Shown: piece after piece, positions 24,277 through 33,415 of the stretch
Numbering within the stretch: position 1 is the first letter of the stretch
Layout of the letters: the number at the start of each line of letters is the position of its first letter
NCBI GenBank assembly: GCA_030426085.1
Contig: JAUHYW010000020.1
Location: 1 to 64,000, forward strand
Length of the DNA: 64,000 nt
From: a bacterium
GTDB lineage: Bacteria; Myxococcota_A; Bradymonadia; UBA7976; UBA1532
Direction: 5' to 3'
Translations under genes and position numbers: made by a program
The notes under the pieces: model-generated
Told to the model about the DNA's origin: nothing
The model's database searches: none
Seen by the model: only the letters and a program-made list of their open reading frames with translations

Positions 24277-25530
24277 ATGAACCGACCCTGGACCCGGATC
24301 CTGTTTCTCTCTTCGCTCCTGGCCCTGACCGGCGGCTGCGTACCCGCCGGCGGTGGCGGCGGTGGAGGTGGCGGTGGCGGCGGTGGAGGTGGCGGCAACG
24401 GCGGCGGCGGCGACGCCGACGCGAGCACCGGCCTGGGCCTGGGCGCGGCGTGCGACGAGCCCTCGGACTGCGCCTCGGATGTCTGCGCGGCGCTGGGCGG
24501 CGCGGCGGCGGTCTGCACCACGTCGTGCGCCGAGGACGCCTGCCCCGCGGGCTTCGAGTGTGTCCAGAGCTATTGCTTCGCCGCGGGCGGCGAAGGCGAA
24601 GGTGAGGGTGAAGGCGAGGGCGAGGGCGAGGGCGAAGGAGAGGGCGAAGGCGAGGGCGAAGGAGAGGGCGAGGGCGAGGGCGAAGGCGAGGGCGAGGGCG
24701 AGGGTGAAGGCGAGGGTGAAGGAGAGGGCGAGGGCGAGGGTGAAGGAGAGGGCGAGGGCGAGGGTGAAGGAGAGGGCGAGGGTGAAGGAGAGGGCGAGGG
24801 TGAAGGTGAAGGTGAGGGCGAAGGTGAGGGCGAGGGCGAGGGCGAAGCGGCGGCCATGGAAGCCTGCTCCACGCTCTTCTCGTGCCTGAACATGTGCGCC
24901 GACGAGGCCTGCCAGGAGGCGTGTGTCCGGGCGACGAGCCCCGCCGGCCAGGAGCGCTACCAGGGCATCGTCGAGTGCGTGAACGGCAACGGCTGCTTCG
25001 ACTTCAACGGTGCTCTGGACCTCGAGTGCTACTTCGGCGAGTGCCACGACGAGCTGACCGCCTGCTTCGGACCCGGCGTGCCGGGCGGGGGCGCCGCCCG
25101 CTGCGGTGATCTGCTCGGCTGCCTGAACGGCTGCCCCCAGAACGACCAGCTCTGTGTCAACGAGTGCTTCGGCGACACGTCGGCAGCCAGCTACCTCCTG
25201 TACGACGCCCTCGTGGAGTGCGTGACGGTGAACGACTGCCAGGACATCGAGTGCCAGGATGCCTTCTGCGGCGAAGAGACCGAGGCGTGCCAGTTCGACG
25301 GGGTCGATTTCGGCGAGGGCGCCTGCGGGCCGCTGCTCGACTGCGCGACCGGCTGCATCGAGAACGCCGGTGACATCGCCGCCTGCGTCGATGACTGCCG
25401 GACCGACGCGACCCTCGAGGCCAACGTCACCTTCGACGAGTGGGTCGGCTGCGCCAACGACGCGCAGTGCATGGACTTCGCCGACTGCCCCGCCTGCGTC
25501 GAAGAAGAGGCCATCTGCCGCGAGGGCTGA
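24277..25530 (+). CDS. Cys-rich lipoprotein with poly-Gly and long (EG)n rod
   Basis: The 417-aa product has a lipobox (LLALTGGC, Cys21), 16 consecutive Gly residues (25-40), a first Cys-rich module (about 50-103: CDEPSDCASDVCAAL and CAEDACPAGFECVQSYC), an (EG)n rod at residues 106-190, and a C-terminal domain with four similar Cys-paired units (CSTLFSCLNMCADEACQEAC, CGDLLGCLNGCPQNDQLCVNEC, CGPLLDCATGCIENAG and a final CAND...CPAC). The units suggest a small disulfide-rich repeat fold on a stalk at the cell surface. No function is assigned. ATG 24277 has AGGAGG at 24263-24268, and TAGACA at 24192-24197 is a possible -10. Confidence 0.8.
   Translation: MNRPWTRILFLSSLLALTGGCVPAGGGGGGGGGGGGGGGGNGGGGDADASTGLGLGAACDEPSDCASDVCAALGGAAAVCTTSCAEDACPAGFECVQSYCFAAGGEGEGEGEGEGEGEGEGEGEGEGEGEGEGEGEGEGEGEGEGEGEGEGEGEGEGEGEGEGEGEGEGEGEGEGEGEGEGEGEGEGEGEAAAMEACSTLFSCLNMCADEACQEACVRATSPAGQERYQGIVECVNGNGCFDFNGALDLECYFGECHDELTACFGPGVPGGGAARCGDLLGCLNGCPQNDQLCVNECFGDTSAASYLLYDALVECVTVNDCQDIECQDAFCGEETEACQFDGVDFGEGACGPLLDCATGCIENAGDIAACVDDCRTDATLEANVTFDEWVGCANDAQCMDFADCPACVEEEAICREG
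24349..24396 (+). repeat. poly-glycine coding tract (16 Gly)
   Basis: Sixteen Gly codons directly follow the lipobox region of the gene at 24277. GGC, GGT and GGA codons recur as a GGTGGCGGCGGTGGAGGT block, so the tract looks partly duplicated at DNA level. Confidence 0.9.
24592..24846 (+). repeat. (Glu-Gly)n coding repeat, 85 residues
   Basis: This is the longest of three EG tracts in the window. Within it the blocks GAGGGCGAGGGTGAAGGA and closely related 18- and 24-bp units repeat in tandem, showing higher-order duplication over the 6-bp codon pair. Confidence 0.95.
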
Positions 25531-25636
25531 GCGGCGGCCTCGCGCCGGTTGACCCCACCCCATCGCTCGGGGCACGCTCGCCGGGCGGTCACCGGGTCGG
25601 GGAGGCCACGGGCGCCGCGCGAGGGAGGATCGCCGG

Positions 25637-27634
25637 ATGACCCACCGTCGACTGCTGCTGCTGGCGGCGCTCGCCTGCCCCCTGGTCGCGTGCGAGCAGG
25701 AAGACCCCGAGGCTCGCGCGCCCGACGCATCGGCCGCCGACCGGGGGCTGCCCGAAATCGAGGCCCGCCCCGACGGCGCGCCGCCGGTCATGATCGCCCC
25801 GCCCGACCCCTGCGAAGAGAGCCAGGCCATCGACTTCGTCGCGCGGGCGGTGCCCGCCGCCGACGGCGCGCTGGCCTACGAAGGCCAGCTCCAGGACGAC
25901 GCCGGCTTCGTCGGCTCGTGCGGCGGCGGCGGGTCGGAGGCCTACGATCAGGTGGTGCGCTTCGAAGCCCCCGAGGGCGGGGTCTGGCAGTTCCTGCTGA
26001 CCCCCCGGGCGCTGCTGGGGCAGGCCTTCGCCAACTACGACCCGGTGCTGCACGCCCGCTCGACCTGTGAGGATCCCGAGGCCGAGGTCGCCTGCAACGA
26101 CGACATCGCCTCGGGCCGCCTCGAGAGCCGGCTGCGGCTCGAGCTGGCGGCCGGAGAGCAGGTCTACCTCGTCGTCGACACCGTCGGCCGGGCGGTCAAC
26201 GCCCGCTACGAGCTGAGCGCGCGCCGGCTGCCCATCGTCGAGGTGGGCGACCTGTGCGACGTGGCCAGCGCGCGCAACGGCTGCCCCAACGGCAGCTACT
26301 GCCGCACCGAGCCCGACATCCGCGGTCCGGAGGGTATCTGCGCGCCCGACGACGCCCCGGTCATCACCGCGCTGAGCGCCTTCGCCCGGGGCGACGATCT
26401 GGGGCTGGTGGTCACCGGCACCGACACCGGGGCCGACGTCGAGCAGGCCTACCTCAACCTGCTCGACGCCGAGGGCGGGATCATCGTCCTCAACGCCCAG
26501 GGGGCCGACACCTACATCCTGACCCCGAGCACGCCGGTCTTCGGCCGGGATCCGTTCGAGTTCCGCTTCTCGTCGAACCTGCTGGCCGGCTTCCCCCAGA
26601 CCGCGGCGGTCGAGGTGCGCCTGCTCGACGCCCGGGGCAACGAGAGCGAGCCGGCGCGGGCCGAGCCGGTCACCACCGAGGTGCTGGAGGCGGACGCGGC
26701 GTGCGACGGCGACCGCATCCGGAACGCCTGCCCGGATCAGACCGCCTGCCTCGATCCGGGCGACGGCTTCGCCTGCGTCAGACCCACCGCGCCCCGGCTG
26801 ACCCGGGCCGAGGGCTACTACGATCCGGACGCGCTGCTGACCGGTTATCAGGTGAGCGGGGTGGATCCCGATCTGGACGTCGTCGGGGTGCGGCTCGAGA
26901 TGCTCGACGACGGCGGGGCGACCGTGGCCAGCGGCGATCTGGGGCTGGACTTCATCGCGTGGGACGGAGACCGCTTCACCGGGCTGGTGAGCGTGCAGCT
27001 CAACCGCGAGCGGGGGCCGGTCGACGCCCGCCTGATCCCGATCGACGCCGAGGGGCTGCGGGGGCAGCCGCTGCGCACCGGCCCGCTCCTCCCGCCCCTG
27101 ACGGTCGACGCCGGCGCGACCTGCGACCCGATGGGGGCCCAGGCCCGCTGCCGAGGCGGCGCGCTGTGCTTCCAGCCCGACCCCGCGGCGCTGCCCGAGT
27201 GCGGGGTGCCCGAGGCCGCCTGCCCCGAGGCGTGGGGCCCGACGGTGGATCTCAACGCCTGGGACGACGGCGACGCCTGGCGCTACGCCGGCGACCTGAC
27301 CACCCGCTACAACGTCACCCGCGGCTCGTGCGGCGGCGGCTCGGCCCAGACCATCTTCACCTTCACCGCGCCCGAGGCGGGGCGGTACTCGTTCGTGACC
27401 TGGTCCCGAGCCGGCGGGGCGGACACCGTGCTCTACGCCCGCAGCCACTGCGGATACGATCCGGCCCGGGCCGACGTCGAGCTGGACTGCAACGACGATG
27501 TCAGCGTCGAGAACCAGTTCAGCCTCGTCACCCTCGAGCTCGGCGAGGGCGAGTCGACGTTCGTGATCGTCGACGGGGGCAACAACGGGGAGTGGCGCGG
27601 CCCGTTCACCCTCACCGCCCGCCGCCAGCCCTGA
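25637..27634 (+). CDS. PPC-domain-like surface lipoprotein
   Basis: The 665-aa product has a lipobox (LACPLVAC, Cys19). It contains two pre-peptidase C-terminal (PPC)-like beta modules, at about residues 60-200 and 545-662. Each shows a GSCGGG start, F-x-A-P-E-x-G, a Cys-x-x-x...CNDD element and a Y/F-L/V-V-D ending. Between them lie Cys-bracketed spacers (CDVASARNGCPNGSYC) and beta-sandwich segments with VTGTDTGADVEQA and VSGVDPDLDVVGV motifs. PPC modules usually accompany secreted enzymes, but no catalytic domain is present. ATG 25637 follows GGAGGA. It is a tandem paralogue of the next gene. Confidence 0.8.
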   Translation: MTHRRLLLLAALACPLVACEQEDPEARAPDASAADRGLPEIEARPDGAPPVMIAPPDPCEESQAIDFVARAVPAADGALAYEGQLQDDAGFVGSCGGGGSEAYDQVVRFEAPEGGVWQFLLTPRALLGQAFANYDPVLHARSTCEDPEAEVACNDDIASGRLESRLRLELAAGEQVYLVVDTVGRAVNARYELSARRLPIVEVGDLCDVASARNGCPNGSYCRTEPDIRGPEGICAPDDAPVITALSAFARGDDLGLVVTGTDTGADVEQAYLNLLDAEGGIIVLNAQGADTYILTPSTPVFGRDPFEFRFSSNLLAGFPQTAAVEVRLLDARGNESEPARAEPVTTEVLEADAACDGDRIRNACPDQTACLDPGDGFACVRPTAPRLTRAEGYYDPDALLTGYQVSGVDPDLDVVGVRLEMLDDGGATVASGDLGLDFIAWDGDRFTGLVSVQLNRERGPVDARLIPIDAEGLRGQPLRTGPLLPPLTVDAGATCDPMGAQARCRGGALCFQPDPAALPECGVPEAACPEAWGPTVDLNAWDDGDAWRYAGDLTTRYNVTRGSCGGGSAQTIFTFTAPEAGRYSFVTWSRAGGADTVLYARSHCGYDPARADVELDCNDDVSVENQFSLVTLELGEGESTFVIVDGGNNGEWRGPFTLTARRQP

Positions 27635-27739
27635 GAGGCGCGGCGCCCCGGCCCGCGCCTTGCCCCCTTCTCGTCGGGTCGGTTACCGTCCGGCGCTCGC
27701 CGCAGGTGCGGCGACACTCGACAGGGGAGTGAGGGTCCG

Positions 27740-30553
27740 ATGAAGATTTTGGGCGCGCACCGGCTGCACCTCGTGGCGCTGTTCGTGGCGCTCGGCGCCG
27801 GCTGCGACGAGGGCGGCAGCAGCGACGACCCGGCGGACATGGGCCGCGAGGCCGACGGGGGCGAAGGCGAGGGCGAGGGGGAAGGTGAGGGCGAAGGCGA
27901 AGGTGAGGGCGAGGGCGAGGGCGAAGGTGAAGGCGAGGGAGAAGGAGAGGGCGAAGGCGAGTGCCTGAACGCCCCGGCCCTCGACCTGAACGCCCTCGGC
28001 GGCGGGGCCGACAACCGCTTCTCGTACGCCGGGGCGCTCGACGGGGTCGACGACTACACCGGGAGCTGCGCCGGCCTCAACGCGACCGGCGCCGACGTCG
28101 TCTTCCGCTTCACGGCGCCGATCGCCGAGACCTGGGACTTCAATACGCTCGGCAGCGGCTTCGACACCATCGTCTACGCCCGCGGCGCCTGCGACGACGC
28201 CATGTCGGAGCGGGGCTGCAGCGACGACATCGACTACCCCGTCATCCCCCAGAGCCGCATCGAGGTCCCCCTGGAGGCCGGCGAGACGATCTACCTGTTC
28301 GTCGACGCCTTCGACAGCGTCGGGCCCGCTGATTTCACCCTCAACGCCCGCCCGAGCGCGGCGACCCCGCCGCCGACGCTCGACGAGGTGATCTACGCCG
28401 TCGAGCCTCGGGTCAACGGCGTCGGGCTCCACGTCTCGGGCAACGACCCCAACGGTGACCCGGTGGGCGTGGCCCTGGTCTTCTACGGGCCCCGCGGGCG
28501 CAACCCCATCTTCGACTGGACGGTGACCCTCGACGGCCTCGAGACCACCGCCGACGGCGACTTCTCCGGCGCGGGCACCGCGGTGTTCGATCCCGACGAG
28601 ATCGCGGTCGCCGAGGTGCAGCGGGTCGACGTGTTCGCCCTCGACGCCGACGGCAACCGCAGCGAGGAGGCCGTCCGGGTGAGGCCGGGCCCCGCGCCCG
28701 AGGTGGCGACGGGCGAGGCGTGCGACCCCCGATCGCTGCTCTCGCGGTGCGCGGCGGGCGACTACTGCGCGGTCGACGGCGAGGCCGCCGCCTGCGCCGC
28801 CATCGAGCCCGCCGGTCGGTGCCCCGAGGGCTGGCCGGTCGAGGACGTCGATCTGGGGCCGGGGCGGGCCGACATCGCCGGGGACAACACCGACGCGGCC
28901 CCCCTGCGCCGCGGCGGGTGCGCCGGCTCGCCCCCCGCGGCGACCGACGTCTACCGCGTGATCGCCCCCCGGACCGGGGACTACGTCGCCCAGGCCGGCA
29001 GCGCCGATCCCGACGCCGATCCGGTGCTCTTCGCCCGCCGGCTGTGCGATCTGGACCCGGGCAGCCTCGACGGCGCCGATCTGGCGTGCAACGACGACGT
29101 GCAGCCGGGCGCGCTGAGCAGCCGCATCATCTTCCCCGCCCGCGAGGGCGAGGCGATCTACGTCTTCGTCGACAGCTACTCGGCCGCCGATCGGGGCGCC
29201 GGATGGCGCGGGCCCTACGACCTGCGGATCCACCTCCTGGCGCCGCCCGAGCTGGATCCGATGGCGGCCGAGGCGATCCTCAACGCCGAGCGGGGCCTGG
29301 GCGGGGTGCGGGTGACCGGCCGGGACGTCGACCCGCTCGGCGTCGCCGTCACCCTGCTCGACGCCGGGGGCATGGCGATCGGCGAGCCGTTCGACGCGCT
29401 GTTCGAGGGGCTCGAGCGGCGGGAGGACGGCACCTTCACCGGCGCCGCGCCCTTCGCCCTGCCCGGCGGCGTGCCGCCGGACGCCATCGCCGGGGCCTCG
29501 CTGGTCGCCTTCGACGACTTCGGCCTGGAGAGCGCGCCGATCACCGTCGACTTCCAGCCGCCGACGGCGGTCGCCGCCGACGCCCCGTGCGCGGTCGCGT
29601 TCGACACCTGCGACCCGGGCCTGCGGTGCTACGGCCGGGCCGGAGCCGGGCCGGTCTGCCAGACCGCGACCGCGCCGACGCTCGCCGGGGGCACCATCCA
29701 CTACTCGGCGCGGACCCGGGGGCTCGTGGTGGATCTCGACGGCCTCGACCCCGAGGGCGACGTCGAGCGGTTCCGCATCGCCTTCCGGGATGCGGACGGG
29801 GCCGACCTCTTCGAGAACGCGCCGGTCGTGGCCTTCCAGACGGTCGAAGCCGGGCCGGACGGCGCCTTCACGGCCGGCGGCGTCTATGAGCTGGTCGTCG
29901 ATCCGCGAGCCGCGGCGGTGGCGTCGTTCGCCGTCAGCGCCCTCGACCGGGCCGGGCTCGAGAGCCCGATGATCGAGCTGCCGGTCGCCGAGCCGACGCC
30001 GCTCGGGCTGGGCGACGTCTGTGATCCGGGGGACATCACCGCCGCCTGCGTGGGCGACGCGCTGTGCGAAGGCGCGGGCCCGGACGGGGGGACCGTGTGC
30101 AGCGCAGCACCCCGGGCCTGCCCCGACGCGTGGGGCGCGGTCGACCTCAACGCCCACCCCGGCCCCGAGGCGGGCACCTGGGTCTACGAGGGCGACAGCG
30201 CCGGCGCCGCGCCCCGGGCGGTCGGCACCTGCGGCGGCGGCGGCCCCAACGGCGTCGTCGCGTTCACCGCGCCGGCCGCCGGGCGCTACACCTGCACCGT
30301 GCGGGCGTATGTCTTCCACGAAGAGCGCATGATGGACGTCGAGACGGACACCGTGCTCTTCGCCCGCCGCTTCTGCGCCCGACCCGACCCCGCGCTGGAG
30401 CTGGCGTGCAACGACGACGCCGACGAGATGGACCTGCGCCGGCTGAGCCGGGTGCAGTTCGCGCTGGGCGAGGGGCAGCCGGCCTACCTGTTCGTCGACG
30501 GCTACAACGGCGGGTTCGCCGGGCCGTACACCCTCACCTGCGCGGCTGACTGA
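27740..30553 (+). CDS. PPC-domain-like surface lipoprotein with (EG)n rod, paralogue of the preceding gene
   Basis: The 937-aa product has a lipobox (FVALGAGC, Cys22), an EG rod (residues 42-74) and three PPC-like modules (about 75-205, 365-505 and 795-935). Each ends in a CNDD or CSDD element and a YLFVD/YVFVD strand. Intervening beta modules carry VSGNDPNGDPVGVAL, VTGRDVDPLGVAV and LDGLDPEGDVERF, the same theme as in the preceding protein, so the two genes derive from a duplication with module gain or loss. Conserved Asp residues suggest calcium binding; the function is unknown. The start is ATG 27740 with GAGGG upstream. Confidence 0.8.
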   Translation: MKILGAHRLHLVALFVALGAGCDEGGSSDDPADMGREADGGEGEGEGEGEGEGEGEGEGEGEGEGEGEGEGEGECLNAPALDLNALGGGADNRFSYAGALDGVDDYTGSCAGLNATGADVVFRFTAPIAETWDFNTLGSGFDTIVYARGACDDAMSERGCSDDIDYPVIPQSRIEVPLEAGETIYLFVDAFDSVGPADFTLNARPSAATPPPTLDEVIYAVEPRVNGVGLHVSGNDPNGDPVGVALVFYGPRGRNPIFDWTVTLDGLETTADGDFSGAGTAVFDPDEIAVAEVQRVDVFALDADGNRSEEAVRVRPGPAPEVATGEACDPRSLLSRCAAGDYCAVDGEAAACAAIEPAGRCPEGWPVEDVDLGPGRADIAGDNTDAAPLRRGGCAGSPPAATDVYRVIAPRTGDYVAQAGSADPDADPVLFARRLCDLDPGSLDGADLACNDDVQPGALSSRIIFPAREGEAIYVFVDSYSAADRGAGWRGPYDLRIHLLAPPELDPMAAEAILNAERGLGGVRVTGRDVDPLGVAVTLLDAGGMAIGEPFDALFEGLERREDGTFTGAAPFALPGGVPPDAIAGASLVAFDDFGLESAPITVDFQPPTAVAADAPCAVAFDTCDPGLRCYGRAGAGPVCQTATAPTLAGGTIHYSARTRGLVVDLDGLDPEGDVERFRIAFRDADGADLFENAPVVAFQTVEAGPDGAFTAGGVYELVVDPRAAAVASFAVSALDRAGLESPMIELPVAEPTPLGLGDVCDPGDITAACVGDALCEGAGPDGGTVCSAAPRACPDAWGAVDLNAHPGPEAGTWVYEGDSAGAAPRAVGTCGGGGPNGVVAFTAPAAGRYTCTVRAYVFHEERMMDVETDTVLFARRFCARPDPALELACNDDADEMDLRRLSRVQFALGEGQPAYLFVDGYNGGFAGPYTLTCAAD
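27863..27961 (+). repeat. (Glu-Gly)n coding repeat, 33 residues
   Basis: This is the third EG tract. Like the other two it lies in a lipoprotein; here and in the TSP3 gene it follows shortly after the lipobox. Confidence 0.95.
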
Positions 30554-30583
30554 GGCCGACCGCGCGGCGCACCGGAGGCCCCG

Positions 30584-30745
30584 ATGGCCGCTCGCCAGAC
30601 CTACATCGCCGCCGGCCTCATCGGGTTGGCCCTGTGCCTCGTCGCGCTGGCCCTCGCCGGCCTCTCCCGCCTGCTCGACTCGGGCCCCACGCCGGTCGAC
30701 GGCCCGCCCGCTCCGCCGATCGCCGCCGACGCCGGCCCGGGCTGA
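30584..30745 (+). CDS. 53-aa single-pass membrane protein
   Basis: A short frame starts at ATG 30584 with GGAGG 6 nt upstream, 30 nt after the PPC lipoprotein stop. A basic N-terminus (MAARQTY) precedes one hydrophobic helix (about residues 8-28: IAAGLIGLALCLVALALAGL) and a Pro/Ala/Asp-rich tail. The ribosome-binding site, helix and codon use support a real gene; no function can be proposed. Confidence 0.55.
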   Translation: MAARQTYIAAGLIGLALCLVALALAGLSRLLDSGPTPVDGPPAPPIAADAGPG

Positions 30746-30757
30746 GCCGGCCGGGCT

Positions 30758-31711
30758 TCAGCTCAGATCGACCGCGATCTTGCCCTGCACCGCGCCGCTC
30801 GCGAGGCGGGCCAGTCCCTCGGCGACCGTCTCCCGATCGACGGTGGTGTCGATCGGCGTGCGCAGCGCGCCCTCTGCCAGCCACCCGTCGAGCTGCGCCA
30901 GATCGGCCCGGCGGGATTCGACGACCACCAGCCCCACCCGCCGACGGGAGAACACGGCCCACATCAGATCGAGCAGCAGCCCCGGGCCGGGCAGGGTCGT
31001 GACGTAGGCCCCGTCGGGCGTCAACAACCGGCGACAGGCCCGATACGACGCGGCCGCCGCAGCGTCGAAGATCACGTCGAACGGCCCCCCGGGGGTCTCG
31101 GCCAGCGGCGTGCGCCGATAGTCGACCGGCTCGGCGCCGAGCCCGGCGACGAAGTCCATCTTGGCCGCGCTGCACGTGCCCACCACCGCCTCGGCCCCCA
31201 GCAGCCGCGCGATCTGGACCGCGTGGCTGCCGACGCCGCCCGAGGCCCCGTTGACCAGCACCCGGCCGCCGGGCCGCAGCCGGCCGACGTCCCGCAGCCC
31301 TTGCAACGCGGTCGATCCGGTCGTGGCGGTCGCGGCCGCCGTCCGGTGCCCGACGTCGTCGGAGACCGGCGCGACCGCGTCCGCCGGCACCACCACGAAG
31401 TCGGCCAGGCTGCCCTGTTCGTTGGCCCGGCTGTAGGGCAGGTGTCCGAAGACCCGCCGGGTGATGCGCAGATCGCCCACGCCCGCGGCGCAGGCCTCGA
31501 TCACCCCGCTGAAGTCGAAGCCCGGCACCAGCGGATCGGTGCGGGCCCGCAGGAAGCGGCCGGAGACGCTGCCGGAGACGACCTTCAGATCGGCGGGGTT
31601 CAGCGCGGCGGCCTCCACCCGCACCACGACGTGCCCGTCGGGGGCGAGGCCCGGATCGGGCACGAGGTCGGGCACCGGCTCGCGGTCGGGGTCGAGGACG
31701 ATGGCGCGCAT
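30758..31711 (-). CDS. zinc-independent MDR-type NAD(P)H:quinone oxidoreductase
   Basis: The 317-aa product is a medium-chain dehydrogenase/reductase of the quinone-oxidoreductase branch. It has the GroES-like N-terminus (VRVEAAALNPADLKVVSG, PLVPGFDFSGVI), the substrate region TAAATATTGSTALQGL and the nucleotide-binding VLVNGASGGVGSHAVQIARL (GASGGVG, residues 155-161). The catalytic and structural zinc Cys clusters of alcohol dehydrogenases are absent. It would reduce quinones or other alpha,beta-unsaturated carbonyls with NAD(P)H in the cytoplasm. ATG 31711 has GGGAG upstream. It is convergent with the 53-aa protein gene. Confidence 0.9.
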   Translation of the reverse strand: MRAIVLDPDREPVPDLVPDPGLAPDGHVVVRVEAAALNPADLKVVSGSVSGRFLRARTDPLVPGFDFSGVIEACAAGVGDLRITRRVFGHLPYSRANEQGSLADFVVVPADAVAPVSDDVGHRTAAATATTGSTALQGLRDVGRLRPGGRVLVNGASGGVGSHAVQIARLLGAEAVVGTCSAAKMDFVAGLGAEPVDYRRTPLAETPGGPFDVIFDAAAAASYRACRRLLTPDGAYVTTLPGPGLLLDLMWAVFSRRRVGLVVVESRRADLAQLDGWLAEGALRTPIDTTVDRETVAEGLARLASGAVQGKIAVDLS

Positions 31712-31739
31712 GGGGCTCCCGTTCGGCGGTCGGGGTGGT

Positions 31740-33164
31740 TCAGCTCGCCGAGCGGCCGCCTGATCCGCCCGGGGCCGTCTTGCTCAGCCCGCCCAACCAG
31801 CCCGGCAGACCGCGCCCGCTCGCCCGAGCCGGTCGCGCGGTCGGCGCCGCCGCGGGGCCGCTGATCGCCAGCCGCGGCCGATCGCCGTCCCGCAGCCGAC
31901 GCAGCGCAGCCTCGACCTCGCTCGCCGGGACCGCCAGGACGCCCCGAGCCTCGGCCTCGAGCACCGCCTGCTGCCAGTCGGCGTCGGCCAGCGCCCCGGT
32001 GAGGAAGCCCTCGGCCGCCGCCCGCAGCGCCGCGTCACCCCCGCAGGCTTCGACGAACGCGTCGAGCACCGCCGCCTGCTCGGCCTCGCCCCGCTCGACC
32101 GCGCCCGAAGGCTCGGATGATCCCTCTTCGTGGGCCTCTTCCCGGGGGGTGTCGACCGCGCCCGCCGCCTGCCGGGGCGCCTCGTCCACTTCGGCCGCCA
32201 TCCAGCCCGCGTCGCCCCCGGCGGGGTCGAGGCACGCCTGCCGCACCAGCCGGCGATCGATCCGCCCCATCGGCAGCGGCGCCAGCCGGCGCCACACGGC
32301 CTGGATCTGCGACGCGTCGAGGCCCGCGCGCTCGAGCGGCAGCCCGAAGCGCACCGTGAACGCCTGCCGCAGTCGATCGGCCGACAAGCCGCCGGCCAGG
32401 GCGATGTGATCCAACCGCGCGCGGGCCTCGCCGTCGAGCGCCGCGCCGCGGGGGGTCTCGGCCAGCCAGCGGTCGAACGCGGAGGGGTCACCGGCGAGCC
32501 CCGCGGCCAGCGCGGCCGGGCTGCGGGCCATGTCGGCCAGCATCGCGCCGGGGTCGAGCGCCATCGCCCGCCAGCGCCACTCGAGGAAGCTCTGGGCGAT
32601 GCGGCTCCCCTGCCCCGCCGCCAGCTCGGCGTCGATCCGGGCGCTCAGCGCGGCCCCGAACAGCGCGTCGGGGTGGGCATCGCCGCAGATCTCGCGCAGC
32701 CGCCCCACCAGCTCGGCCCAGCGCACGATCTCGAGCTGCTGCTCGACCGTCGCCCCGGCGATGAGCCCCCGGGCCGCCTTCGGATCGCGCCCGCCGCGGC
32801 GACAGGCATAGTGATACAGCGCCCACTTGGGGTCGTCGATGACCGCCCGCAGCACCCGGGGCAGCCGCTCGATCGGGCACACCTGCACCAGCCGGTCGAT
32901 GAGCCCCTGATCGGCGGCGAGCGCCTGCCGCTGCGCGTCGGAGCAGCCTTCGAGCGCCTCGATCAGCCGGTCGACGTCGGGCGCGCCCCGGCGCAGCATC
33001 TCGTCGATCTGCTGCCGCAGCGCGCCCCCGGCCTGCTCGGTCGAGGCCCGCACCGCGTCGCTCTGCAAGTCGATGGACCGCCCGTCGGGTCGAACGGCGG
33101 ACGCCGCCGGGTGGGACTCGGCGGCGTCGATGTCTTCGGAGGCCCTGGCTCGGTGGGTGCGCAT
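31740..33164 (-). CDS. alpha-helical protein of unknown function
   Basis: The 474-aa product (from ATG 33164) is hydrophilic and predicted mostly helical, rich in Ala, Arg, Asp and Glu, with no signal or membrane segment. Its first half has short helical units such as DVDRLIEALEGCSDAQRQAL, then GLIDRLVQVCPIERLPRVLRAV. These faintly recall the helical repeats seen in proteins linked to extracellular contractile injection systems, but nothing else in the window supports that. A low-complexity acidic stretch (about 335-365) splits two helical halves, and the tail is Gly/Ser-rich. The frame is open to ATG 33269, but the added residues look non-coding, so the start is uncertain. It lies 28 nt upstream of the quinone oxidoreductase. 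Confidence 0.6.
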   Translation of the reverse strand: MRTHRARASEDIDAAESHPAASAVRPDGRSIDLQSDAVRASTEQAGGALRQQIDEMLRRGAPDVDRLIEALEGCSDAQRQALAADQGLIDRLVQVCPIERLPRVLRAVIDDPKWALYHYACRRGGRDPKAARGLIAGATVEQQLEIVRWAELVGRLREICGDAHPDALFGAALSARIDAELAAGQGSRIAQSFLEWRWRAMALDPGAMLADMARSPAALAAGLAGDPSAFDRWLAETPRGAALDGEARARLDHIALAGGLSADRLRQAFTVRFGLPLERAGLDASQIQAVWRRLAPLPMGRIDRRLVRQACLDPAGGDAGWMAAEVDEAPRQAAGAVDTPREEAHEEGSSEPSGAVERGEAEQAAVLDAFVEACGGDAALRAAAEGFLTGALADADWQQAVLEAEARGVLAVPASEVEAALRRLRDGDRPRLAISGPAAAPTARPARASGRGLPGWLGGLSKTAPGGSGGRSAS

Positions 33165-33402
33165 GCCCGTCGATGATGCCCGACGGGCCGGCGGCGCCGC
33201 AACCGCGGGGCCCCGGCTTTTTGCGGTATGTCCCTGGCAGTGGGCGGGTTTCGGGCTACATCGGGTCATCGCCGCTCGACGCGGCGATGACCCGAGCGGC
33301 GCGGCCGAGCGGGGCGCTCCGGCGCGCAGGTCCCGACGATCGGCCCGCGCCCGGCCGGGCCGTCGCCGCCGGGTGTGGGGTGACAGCGGGCGCGCGATGG
33401 GC

Positions 33403-33408
33403 TAGAAC
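33403..33408 (+). promoter_or_regulatory. candidate -10 element of a leaderless promoter for the RsmC-like gene
   Basis: TAGAAC ends 7 nt before ATG 33416, and no Shine-Dalgarno lies between them (CGCGCCG). Transcription would begin at or next to the start codon. Confidence 0.45.
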
Positions 33409-33415
33409 CGCGCCG

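Noticed and set aside
24570-24893. Minus-strand poly-Ser-Pro protein opposite the EG tract
   Set aside because: It is just the reverse-complement reading of (Glu-Gly)n codons and has no ribosome-binding site.
7299-27961. EG tracts as a CRISPR or microsatellite array
   Set aside because: The repeats are uninterrupted, in frame and lack spacers; they are coding.
31740-33164. Assignment of the helical protein to an injection-system component
   Set aside because: The resemblance is only faint helical periodicity and no tail, baseplate or DUF4157-type neighbours are present.
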